Position numbers and translations under genes: made by a program
Origin: a virus
Virus record (IMG/VR): IMGVR_UViG_3300046517_000744
Span: 1 to 35,559 of that record
DNA: 35,559 nucleotides
Reading direction: 5' to 3' (one strand)
The notes under the pieces: generated by a model
What the model saw: the letters and a program-made list of their open reading frames with translations, nothing else
Told to the model about the DNA's origin: nothing
Database searches by the model: none
Part shown: in pieces, positions 19,599 to 27,547 of the stretch
How the letters are laid out: each line of letters begins with the position of its first letter
Position numbering within the stretch: position 1 is the first letter of the stretch

Positions 19599-21093
19599 TG
19601 TTTATGACTTGAAAGAGTTTGCACCGCAGTTTTTTAAAATCGCCGACAAGTCGGGCAATCTCGTGCCATTTAAATTTAACCGCGCTCAGTCTTATGTCGA
19701 TGCTAAGCTTGATGAACAGCTCGCAAGACTAGGTTATGTAAGGGCGAATATTTTAAAAGGTCGGCAGCAGGGTATTAGTACCTATATTAGCGGCCGATAC
19801 TTTCACAAAGCCCTGATACTGCCAGGAACACAGGCGTTTATCTTGACGCATATGGGTGATGCAACCCGCAGCCTATTTGCCATGACCAAACGCTATAACC
19901 ACAATTTACCGGAAGGGTTAGCGCCTAAGCCGGATAAGGACAACGAAAACCAGTTGCTATTTAACAAGCTTAATTCTGGTTATCGAGTAGGAACCGCGGG
20001 CAGTAAAGAGATTGGCCGGTCAATGACTAACCAGCTCATGCATTTATCGGAATATGCGTTTTATGACAACCATATCGAGATAAAGCGCGGAATTGAACAA
20101 ACGGTAGCCGATATACCTGGAACTGAGAAGATAAAGGAGTCAACCGCAAATGGCATTGCTAACGCCTTTTATCTGGATTGGCAGGATGCCAAAGAGGGTA
20201 AATCGGACTACATAAACATCTTCGTACCGTGGTACTGGCAGGATGAGTACACACGCGATGCGGTGGGCATGGAGCTAACCGACGAAGAAAAAGACTGGAT
20301 GCTGTTGTACGCGAGCGACGGACTGACCGCAAGGCATTTAGCATGGAGACGTAACAAGCTGTCTGACTTTGACGGAGACTATGGGCAAAAGTGTAAAGGA
20401 TTTAGTCAAGAATACCCTTTCACGGATGAAGAGGCGTTCTTAAATTCAATCACAGACACCTTTATCACTGTTGAGCCGGTTCAACGAGCAAGGAAGGCTA
20501 AAGTTGATTCGAATAATTCGTTGCTTATTGGTGTTGACCCTGCAAGAGGCGGCAACGATAAAAGTGCGATTATGAGACGAAAAGGGCGTTGTGCCTTTAA
20601 TGGCGAGACACACCAAGGACTAGACACCATGCAGCTCGTGGGTAAGCTCAAGATGATTTTAGACAAAGAGCGACCCCAAAAGATGTTTATTGATTGCATT
20701 GGGATTGGTGCTGGTGTTGTCGATAGGTTGAACGAAATGGGCTATGAGTGCGTTGTTGGTGTGAATGTCTCGCGACAAGCCAATAACCCAGACCAGTTTT
20801 TGAATCTACGCGCGGAACTTTGGAGTGAGATGAGGGACTGGTTAAACCAGGATATGCCCGTACAAATTCCAGATGATCCAGAATTACAGAAAGAGCTATG
20901 CGGGCTAGGCTATGACTACAACAGTTCAGGCCGTTTATTGATTGAAAGCAAGAAGGATGCGAGAAAGCGCGGCATGAATAGCCCAGACAAAGCCGACTCG
21001 CTCATGCTCACGTTTGCTTACGGACAGCACGCGGGTGTGTCTTCTTATGAGCCACATTTTATACCAGAGAGAACAGCAGGGCGATTGATTTAA
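19591..21093 (+). CDS. terL: Terminase large subunit (packaging ATPase and nuclease)
   Basis: The protein has 500 residues. The ATPase part has KGRQQGIST at 56-64 in the Walker A position (a GRQxG-type variant, common in phage terminases), and LMHLSEYAFYD near 149 as Walker B plus catalytic Glu. The nuclease part is RNase H-like: Asp316 in GVDPARGGNDKS, Asp368 in MFIDCIGIGAG, and Asp466/Asp469 in SPDKADSLMLTF, the metal ligands. It would translocate DNA into the prohead and cut headful ends. With a P22-like portal this predicts headful packaging and a circularly permuted genome. Confidence 0.94.
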   Translation: MINVYDLKEFAPQFFKIADKSGNLVPFKFNRAQSYVDAKLDEQLARLGYVRANILKGRQQGISTYISGRYFHKALILPGTQAFILTHMGDATRSLFAMTKRYNHNLPEGLAPKPDKDNENQLLFNKLNSGYRVGTAGSKEIGRSMTNQLMHLSEYAFYDNHIEIKRGIEQTVADIPGTEKIKESTANGIANAFYLDWQDAKEGKSDYINIFVPWYWQDEYTRDAVGMELTDEEKDWMLLYASDGLTARHLAWRRNKLSDFDGDYGQKCKGFSQEYPFTDEEAFLNSITDTFITVEPVQRARKAKVDSNNSLLIGVDPARGGNDKSAIMRRKGRCAFNGETHQGLDTMQLVGKLKMILDKERPQKMFIDCIGIGAGVVDRLNEMGYECVVGVNVSRQANNPDQFLNLRAELWSEMRDWLNQDMPVQIPDDPELQKELCGLGYDYNSSGRLLIESKKDARKRGMNSPDKADSLMLTFAYGQHAGVSSYEPHFIPERTAGRLI

Positions 21094-21118
21094 AGATAAC
21101 CAACTAAAAGGATTTAGT

Positions 21119-23461
21119 ATGGCTAAAAAAGCGGAGAAAATCGCGCATGATGCGCGCATCGCTTGTGAGAAATTCCGCACAGGCTTTAAGTGGAATATTG
21201 ACCAGTATCACGAGATGCATACCTTTGTACTCGGCCAGCAATGGACTGACGAGGAAGAGGACGACATGATTAAGACGTTTCGCAAAGTCCCGATGGTCGC
21301 TAACAAGTTGGGATCTATGGCGAATTCGTTGTTGGGCGAGCAGCAACAAAATACCCCGCAGCTTCAAGTCGTACCAATGAGTAATTGCGATGAGCGCACA
21401 GCCCATTTGCGAGAGCTTATTGTTAAAGACATTATGTTCTCAACAGACGCAACGATTGCCTATCAAGTAGCGGCTGGTCAAGCTGCCATTGGTGGATACT
21501 CCGCTTTTTATGTTGGTACAGATTACATCCATCAGCGCTCATTTGACCTTGATATTGTCTATGGTCATTTCAAAGACGCAACTCGCGCTTACTGGGATTT
21601 AGGCGCAGAAACCCCCAATAAAACCGACGGCATGCACTGCGGCTACATTACTCGCATGCAGCGTGAAAAATTCCGCGACATTTACGGCAAAGACTTAGAA
21701 GAAAAAATATCTAAGACCATGAGCCCAACCCAAAGCGCTGATGAAATCGCATTAGCCGTGCAACCCGATGAAGGGGAAGACCCGTTTACCTGGGCAGATA
21801 ATGAATCAATCACGATTATCGACCATTTCGTGCGAAAGTACGAAAAGGATACGCTCTACAAAATGTCTAACGGTAAAACATATAACCAAGAAGAGCTAGA
21901 CGAGTTAATCGAAAAGTCGCAAGAGTATAACCAACGTAACATGATGTCCGCACCAATGGCCTTTGGCGCTGATAGTGAACAAGTTTACGGTATGCCAATG
22001 CAAGGTGAGTCAACGGCAGACCCAATGCTTGCAAATCCTGACCAAATGATGCCAAACATGCCCAATGAGGCTCAGGGTGTCCCAAGCACTGGTGATAATA
22101 GCCCCATGGAAGAAAGCGAAGAAATTCAACTTGGCACTGTGCAAGATGAGTTTGACGAAAACACCATGACCCTATGGGATGAAGGCCAACCGGTTCGCAT
22201 TGAAGACAAGCGACCCTTCAAATCCTACAAGATTTGGCACTACAAGATTGCTGGTGATTACATTCTTGAAGATGGCGAGTTTCCCAGCGACCAATTGCCC
22301 GTCATCTTCGTTGACCAAAATTCATACTACGATAAATCAGGGAAGCAAGTCTGTCGCTCATTCTTTGGCGATTGCCGAGATACCCAGCGGTATATTAACT
22401 ACATTCGCACACAATCTGCCTTTATTCTCAAAGTCTCTCGTTATGACCAATTCATGATGAGCAAAAAGAATGCACAAGGACTTGATACACAGCGTATGTG
22501 GCGTGATCCCAATTCCATTCAAGGCGCATTGTACTATGACGAAGCCGCAAATGGTGCAAAGCCCGAGCAGCTTAGACCGCCTGAATTGTCACAGTCTCTA
22601 TTGCAGCAATACGAAATTGCTATTCAAGATTTGTATTTAGCAACTGGCCTCTATCCGACACAATTAGGACAGGCGGGCAATGAAGTATCGGGCAGTGCAA
22701 TTGATGCAAGAACCCGTCAAGGCTCTTTCGCGACTTATGTGTTTTTTAACTCCATTAATCGGGCAATAACGACTGGCGGCTCGGTTGTCAACGAAATGAT
22801 ACCACGTGTTTACGATGCTGAACGTGTCATTACGCTGATGATGCCGGATGAGGGATTGAAAAACATCACGGTTAACAAGCAAATGGACGAATACGGGGAG
22901 CTTATCGAAAATGACATACGAAAAGGAACCTATGAAGTCAGGCTTAAAGCAGGCCCAAGCTATGAAGGACAGAAAGAGCAAGCATTGCAATCATTGCGTG
23001 AGGTTCTTCAAGCCGATCCAGAGTCCTTCAAACTCATTGCAGACCTTTACGCAGACAATTTACCACTGGCAAACAACCTCGAAATTAAGAATCGACTAAA
23101 AACCATTGTGCCGCCTGAAATTATTCAAGCCGGTAAAACGGGCAAGATGCCGAATGAATCCGGTCAGCCGACACCCGAACAAATGATGATGCAGCAGCAA
23201 ATGCAGTTCCAGCAGCAGCAAATGCAGATGCAGGCCAAAGAAATTCAACTAAAAGAGGAGGAGTTACGACTTAAACAACAAAAAATATTGATGGATGCGC
23301 AAGTAGCGCTTCAAAAGCTTGAAACGGAAAAACTGGAAGTTGCGGGAGGGATTCAAGAGCAGGAGCTTAGATACCTCGCTGAAACGCAACGGACACAAAG
23401 TGATGAGTCAATCGCTCACGCTGACAACTTGGTGAGGATTTTGACGCATAAAATTCAATAA
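21119..23461 (+). CDS. Portal protein, P22 gp1-like
   Basis: The protein has 780 residues, close to P22 gp1 (725). It begins with the family's helical WNIDQYHEMHTFVLGQQWT and KVPMVANKLGSMANSLLGEQ. A Met/Pro-rich insert lies around residues 280-335. The conserved core includes VIFVDQNSYYDKSGKQVCRS then FFGDCRDTQRYINYIRTQSA. The C-terminal ~110 residues are Gln/Glu/Lys-rich (MMQQQMQFQQQQMQMQAKEI), predicting the long coiled-coil barrel that P22 portals push into the capsid as a headful sensor. AAAGGA precedes the ATG. It lies directly after terL, as expected. Confidence 0.93.
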   Translation: MAKKAEKIAHDARIACEKFRTGFKWNIDQYHEMHTFVLGQQWTDEEEDDMIKTFRKVPMVANKLGSMANSLLGEQQQNTPQLQVVPMSNCDERTAHLRELIVKDIMFSTDATIAYQVAAGQAAIGGYSAFYVGTDYIHQRSFDLDIVYGHFKDATRAYWDLGAETPNKTDGMHCGYITRMQREKFRDIYGKDLEEKISKTMSPTQSADEIALAVQPDEGEDPFTWADNESITIIDHFVRKYEKDTLYKMSNGKTYNQEELDELIEKSQEYNQRNMMSAPMAFGADSEQVYGMPMQGESTADPMLANPDQMMPNMPNEAQGVPSTGDNSPMEESEEIQLGTVQDEFDENTMTLWDEGQPVRIEDKRPFKSYKIWHYKIAGDYILEDGEFPSDQLPVIFVDQNSYYDKSGKQVCRSFFGDCRDTQRYINYIRTQSAFILKVSRYDQFMMSKKNAQGLDTQRMWRDPNSIQGALYYDEAANGAKPEQLRPPELSQSLLQQYEIAIQDLYLATGLYPTQLGQAGNEVSGSAIDARTRQGSFATYVFFNSINRAITTGGSVVNEMIPRVYDAERVITLMMPDEGLKNITVNKQMDEYGELIENDIRKGTYEVRLKAGPSYEGQKEQALQSLREVLQADPESFKLIADLYADNLPLANNLEIKNRLKTIVPPEIIQAGKTGKMPNESGQPTPEQMMMQQQMQFQQQQMQMQAKEIQLKEEELRLKQQKILMDAQVALQKLETEKLEVAGGIQEQELRYLAETQRTQSDESIAHADNLVRILTHKIQ

Positions 23462-23476
23462 TGACAGGGAGTTGTT

Positions 23477-24394
23477 ATGGCTACAGAAACAAGCAGCATT
23501 GATGATTTATTGATGGGTGGCGCGTCGCCTAGTATTCCGCCAACATCGGAAAGTAAAGAGGATTATTCAGTAGCAGAGGATGCGCCGGAAAATGACTTTG
23601 ATATACCCGAGCAAGAGCATAATGATGATTTCTATTCAACGCCTGAGGAACGAGAAAATAAAAACTCAGAGCCGGACGAGCCAGAAGAGATAGAAGCAAG
23701 GGAGTCAGAAACCGATGATTACGGCAATACAAAGGATGCACCTAAAACTTATACTGAGGAAGAGCTTAACGAGCGCATCAATAAAGCAGTTCGTGAGCGC
23801 TTGTCTCGCGGTAATAATCAGAATCAACAGCCTACGCAACAACAAGTGGCTCAACAGGCGCAGGAATTTGAATACAACCCCGATTCGGCCGAATCATGGG
23901 AGGCGCAACTCGAAAAGTTCGTCGAAAAAACAGTCTCAAAAATAGGCCAAAAGCAGGCACAGCAAGAGCAGCGCGTAAGGGATGAACAAGTCCAGGCCGA
24001 ATTTGAGGATAAATTTAATCGTGGAATGAGTCGTTTTAATGACTTTAGAGAGGTTGTTGCCTCCCAACCCGTTACAGACCCGATGACCTATGCACTGCGC
24101 GGCTTATCAGACCCAGCGGCCTTTATTTATGCGGCCAGCAAGCGCCATCCGCAAGAATTGGCTCGTATTTCACAAATAGCAGACCCAGCAGCGCAAATTA
24201 TGGAAATGGGACGGCTTGAGGAACGCATGAGGAAGGCACCAGTAGGCACAAAAGCCCCTAAACCCATTAGCAAAACACGCGATGAGGGTGGATTGCCCGC
24301 TCAGGCTAAGAAAAAAGAGCAAACGATTGAGGATTTAATTGCCCATTCTGATGCAAAACGCCGTGCCCAATTACAACAAAAACGAGGTAGATAA
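23477..24394 (+). CDS. Scaffolding protein, P22 gp8-like
   Basis: The protein has 305 residues (P22 gp8 is 303). The N-terminal 100 residues are very acidic and disordered (EDAPENDFDIPEQEHNDDFY). The middle is Gln-rich and helical, and the basic C-terminus (DAKRRAQLQQKRGR) fits the helix-turn-helix coat-binding end of P22 scaffold. It guides coat assembly and leaves before maturation. Its stop overlaps the DnaB-NTD gene (TAATG), so the two are co-translated. Confidence 0.88.
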   Translation: MATETSSIDDLLMGGASPSIPPTSESKEDYSVAEDAPENDFDIPEQEHNDDFYSTPEERENKNSEPDEPEEIEARESETDDYGNTKDAPKTYTEEELNERINKAVRERLSRGNNQNQQPTQQQVAQQAQEFEYNPDSAESWEAQLEKFVEKTVSKIGQKQAQQEQRVRDEQVQAEFEDKFNRGMSRFNDFREVVASQPVTDPMTYALRGLSDPAAFIYAASKRHPQELARISQIADPAAQIMEMGRLEERMRKAPVGTKAPKPISKTRDEGGLPAQAKKKEQTIEDLIAHSDAKRRAQLQQKRGR

Positions 24395-24903
24395 TGAAAC
24401 ACGTTAAACCAGCTTTAGAATCTGAAAAAACTATCTTAGGCGCGATTTTGCTTGATAATGGAGTAGTCCGTGACATAGCCGATAAGTTATGCCCAAAAGA
24501 CTTTGATATTTATTTCCACGAAGAGCTATTTGAGTCAATAATTAGGCTACATAAAAAGCATGGCGTGGTTGATGTTCCCATGTTGGTTGATGACTTGAAG
24601 CTAAACTCAGAACACGAGGGATATGTGTATGAGCTTGCTAATAGTTGCCCGTCAGTAGCCAATGTCAAATCGCATGCTGATATTGTGCGTGAGAAATCGG
24701 TGCAAAGAACACTCTTAGAGGTTGCTAATGAGCTTAAAGAGCAACGCAATGAGAAAGTAAAGCAAATCGAACACTTGGCTTCGTTTCTTGAAGAGTGTGC
24801 CGCTGAAATTCGCGCTACTAAGATTACCGATATATATTTAATCTCGCTCTTAGTGGAGATAACAAAGGGATTTGCAGCCTCAATTGAGGAAGAAAAACGT
24901 TAA
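24394..24903 (+). CDS. DnaB helicase N-terminal-domain protein without ATPase
   Basis: The protein has 169 residues and matches the DnaB N-terminal domain over residues 7-115: ALESEKTILGAILLDNGVVR, KLCPKDFDIYFHEELFESII, VVDVPMLVDDL, then ELANSCPSVANVKSHADIVR and EKSVQRTLLEVA. The RecA-like ATPase of DnaB is absent, and the last 50 residues are an unrelated helical tail. It sits between scaffold and coat, where replication genes are not expected. DnaB-NTD is the face that binds primase and loader, so a stand-alone copy could cap or compete for host DnaB or DnaG, perhaps switching off replication as packaging starts. This role is inference. Confidence 0.87.
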   Translation: MKHVKPALESEKTILGAILLDNGVVRDIADKLCPKDFDIYFHEELFESIIRLHKKHGVVDVPMLVDDLKLNSEHEGYVYELANSCPSVANVKSHADIVREKSVQRTLLEVANELKEQRNEKVKQIEHLASFLEECAAEIRATKITDIYLISLLVEITKGFAASIEEEKR

Positions 24904-24904
24904 T

Positions 24905-24933
24905 TTGACAGAATGTTGAACGCATTCTAAGAT
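24905..24933 (+). promoter_or_regulatory. Strong promoter for the coat gene, with a palindrome in its spacer
   Basis: TTGACA (24905-24910), 17 bp, TAAGAT (24928-24933). The spacer is filled by AGAATG-N7-CATTCT (24910-24928), a 19-bp palindrome with the same 6-7-6 layout as the early operators but a different sequence. A ~150-base leader follows, with a CTTAAGCA/TGCTTGAG hairpin near 25036-25055 and the octamer GCGTGTAT twice. Confidence 0.7.
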
Positions 24934-25092
24934 GCTTTTAATCGAAGTACTAGCGTGTATTGGGTTTCCGCTCCCAGAGTATTGAAATTTTATTGGCGTG
25001 TATCTGTCTTCCGCCGGGCAAATGGTAGTTAGGCACTTAAGCATGATGCTTGAGTAATTAATAAACATTTGTTCGGTCAGGGAGATAGAACA

Positions 25093-26340
25093 ATGGCTAA
25101 TATTTTTCGCGAAACCCAGTATGTGCTGGACGACGTGTTTGTAAGATTTTGGAACAGTCTTGCATTTGCTCGTACAGCGAACCGTAACCTCGAAGGCGAT
25201 TTCAAAAACCTACGCTTTGCAACTGGCCAAACCATCGACTACCGCTTAGAAGAAAGATACCTAGCGGGTGAAGGTGCTACCGCAACAGCCGAAGCGCGTG
25301 TACAGGTCATCCGACCCCTTTCTATTACTAAGCAATTCCGCACCATGATTGAATACACAGGGTTTAACCTGACATTCGACCGTGCGCGAGATGAGCCTTA
25401 TTTGGAAATGGCGAACGCTCCCCGTGCTAAACGCTTAGCGAACATGGTTGAAAACTTCATTGCTGATTCATTTCAGAATCAAGTCTATCAATCCGTTGGT
25501 ACTCCTGGCGTTCCTGTCGACTTCAATACTATCTTAACTGCTGATGCGCTTATGACGCAGCTTGGCATACCAGAAGATGGTAAACGTTATGCGGCTGTAC
25601 CTCCTCGCGTATCTGCGAACTTAAACAATGACTTGTACAACGTATTCAACAACACCGTTAACACTGGTGCATTGATTGACGGCTTTATCGGTCACTTGTC
25701 TGGCTTTGACTTTTTCAAGACAAACTTCTTGCATCGTCAAATAGCGGGCGCTGGTCAGTTAGGCGGTAGTCCTCCTGCTGGTATGTTGCTAGCAGGAACC
25801 GTGACTAACGGGCCAATCATCAGCGGCAACACCATCTCTGTCACTGGCTTAGGTCAAGCGCCTGGTACTGTGGTCTTCAATGAAGGCGACATTATTCAAG
25901 TAGACCCTGCGGCTGGGGTTTACATGGTTAACCCGCTCACCTATGAACCTATTTACGAAGCGCCTGCGCAGTTTGTTGTCACTGCTCAAGTCATTTCTGC
26001 GAACGGTTCTACCGCTGATATTCCGGTGAATCCAACTATCGTCATTGACGGTGCACGACAAAACATTAGTGCAGCTATTCCAAATACTACGCAAATGTTG
26101 CTCTACGCATCTCATAACGTGTCACTCGCTTATCACACTCAAGCTGTGGTCTTTGCTGCTCCTCCTATCAAAGAACTCAGAGGCGGTGTTGAAGCTGTGA
26201 CTAGATATTCTGACCTGTATAAGTTGGCGATGACGTACTCATTGGGTGCTGACATCAGAAACTACGAACAGTTAGACCGTATCGACGTTATTTGCGGTGT
26301 CGCAATTAACCCTGAGTTTGCTGTGATGATTATGTCTTAA
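25093..26340 (+). CDS. Major coat protein, P22 gp5-like
   Basis: The protein has 415 residues (P22 coat: 430). ATG 25093 follows AGGGAGA; a longer frame from 25069 lacks support. It opens MANIFRETQYVLDDVFVRFW and contains TGQTIDYRLEERYLAGEG, an HK97-type E-loop/P-domain pattern, and an inserted beta-rich middle (residues ~230-320) where P22 coat carries its I-domain. It forms the icosahedral shell. It has its own promoter and is followed by a hairpin, suggesting high, separately controlled expression. Confidence 0.9.
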   Translation: MANIFRETQYVLDDVFVRFWNSLAFARTANRNLEGDFKNLRFATGQTIDYRLEERYLAGEGATATAEARVQVIRPLSITKQFRTMIEYTGFNLTFDRARDEPYLEMANAPRAKRLANMVENFIADSFQNQVYQSVGTPGVPVDFNTILTADALMTQLGIPEDGKRYAAVPPRVSANLNNDLYNVFNNTVNTGALIDGFIGHLSGFDFFKTNFLHRQIAGAGQLGGSPPAGMLLAGTVTNGPIISGNTISVTGLGQAPGTVVFNEGDIIQVDPAAGVYMVNPLTYEPIYEAPAQFVVTAQVISANGSTADIPVNPTIVIDGARQNISAAIPNTTQMLLYASHNVSLAYHTQAVVFAAPPIKELRGGVEAVTRYSDLYKLAMTYSLGADIRNYEQLDRIDVICGVAINPEFAVMIMS

Positions 26341-26348
26341 AGCTGGCC

Positions 26349-26374
26349 TGGTGCCGTCAGAAATGGCGGTACCA
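26349..26374 (+). terminator. Hairpin after the coat gene (possible attenuator)
   Basis: TGGTGCCG and CGGTACCA pair with one G-U around a ten-base loop and are followed by CTTTTA, a weak T run. It may partly terminate coat transcription or protect its 3' end, giving more coat than downstream mRNA. Confidence 0.45.
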
Positions 26375-26390
26375 CTTTTAACAGGGGTTA

Positions 26391-26606
26391 ATGATGCACG
26401 TACAAGAACAAGACGAATTAGTACCTTACCTAGGCCGAGCAGTCCCAAAGAGAGGATTTAGGGCTTACATATTTCACAAGGAAGGCAATAAAAAACTCGT
26501 TGAAAGTTGGGAAGAATTTGACTTATTTACCAGCAGTGACGATTGGTTTGCCACTCAAGAAGAAGCAGAAGCACCAAAGAAGCCCCGTAAAAAAACGGAG
26601 GGATAA
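26391..26606 (+). CDS. Small hypothetical structural-region protein
   Basis: The protein has 71 residues. CAGGGG precedes the tandem ATGs at 26391 and 26394. It is compact alpha/beta (VPYLGRAVPKRGFRAYIFHK) with a basic Pro/Lys tail (EAPKKPRKKTEG). It lies between coat and the gp4-like gene and overlaps the latter's start by one base. A head-completion or decoration role is possible by position; no family was recognised. Confidence 0.7.
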   Translation: MMHVQEQDELVPYLGRAVPKRGFRAYIFHKEGNKKLVESWEEFDLFTSSDDWFATQEEAEAPKKPRKKTEG

Positions 26607-27547
26607 TGGCTTACACGTTTCGCGACTTCGCTTTTCAAATGTATCGTTTGATAAGTGCGTCCAATCCTACAATTCCGCTCCATGGGGATGATGAAAAGCT
26701 CTGCTTGCAGGTTTTAAATCAACTCATGCAATCTTATGCGGGCAACGGCCTCATGCTAACTATTGCAAAGACAGTGACTTGTCCTGTCAACAATGGCGAT
26801 AAAATTATTCGTTTTGTCGATAACAATTATCCTACTGATACGATTGTTAGTGAGTTGGTTGTATTAACCACAGCCTCACCTTCATTCACCGTGGTAAATG
26901 GCACGATTTATAATGTAGGTGATTTAGTTACAGGCAACGGAATACCAGCATTAACTGCTATTTTATCGATTGACGGCAATTTGATTACGCTTACTAATAG
27001 CGCAACGATTACGGGCTCTTCTACACTTACATTTACGCAGCCCGTAGTTATTCCTGGCGTCGTGTTTATGAAAATAGGAAGGCTTGCAAACCTTGATAGT
27101 GCTTGGTTGACTTTATCCGGCGTTACTTATCCATTGATTGATAAATCACGCGATGAATTTTTAGCGGCTTGGAAATACGAGCCACTCAAAGGCTTGCCGC
27201 GCTTTGCTATTGTATTCCCTGAAACGGAGTATGTGGATATACAACTCTATCCAGCGCCTAGCCAATTCTTTGAATTCTTTGCTCGTTGCAAATTACAACT
27301 GTCGGAGTACACCAAAGACTCAGATATGTCGAACTTGCCTCAATACTTTGTCCGGTTTTTATTATTGGCTAGTGGTCGCGATGTTTGCATGTATAAAGGG
27401 CGCGCTGATGCCTGGACGCCAAAGCTTGAGCAATACTACCAAGAAGCCTACGACACCATGGTATCAACCAGTGAAGTTAATTTGGCTATTGCCGGTGACG
27501 AACAATCTTTACTAAATGGCGCTTGGCGTGTCAGGGCAGGTATATAA
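26606..27547 (+). CDS. Tail accessory/head-completion protein, P22 gp4-like, with inserted beta module
   Basis: The protein has 313 residues, about twice P22 gp4 (166). The gp4-like parts are residues 1-82 (YTFRDFAFQMYRLISASNPT ... VLNQLMQSYAGNGLML) and 150-300 (YPLIDKSRDEFLAAWKYEPL, FPETEYVDIQLYPAP, LPQYFVRFLLLASGRDVCMY). Between them, residues 83-146 are an inserted Thr/Ser/Ile-rich module that recurs in the fibre at 34091. gp4 of P22 closes the portal after packaging and has lytic activity in the cell wall. This protein is predicted to be the first ring below the portal. It overlaps the next gene by one base. Confidence 0.82.
   Translation: MAYTFRDFAFQMYRLISASNPTIPLHGDDEKLCLQVLNQLMQSYAGNGLMLTIAKTVTCPVNNGDKIIRFVDNNYPTDTIVSELVVLTTASPSFTVVNGTIYNVGDLVTGNGIPALTAILSIDGNLITLTNSATITGSSTLTFTQPVVIPGVVFMKIGRLANLDSAWLTLSGVTYPLIDKSRDEFLAAWKYEPLKGLPRFAIVFPETEYVDIQLYPAPSQFFEFFARCKLQLSEYTKDSDMSNLPQYFVRFLLLASGRDVCMYKGRADAWTPKLEQYYQEAYDTMVSTSEVNLAIAGDEQSLLNGAWRVRAGI
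26852..27043 (+). repeat. Inserted beta module, copy 1
   Basis: It encodes residues 83-146 of the gp4-like protein: FTVVNGTIYNVG, VTGNGIPALTAILSIDGNLI, TLTNSATITGSSTLTF. The matching copy is at 35180-35371. The two are similar in protein but not in DNA. Confidence 0.65.
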
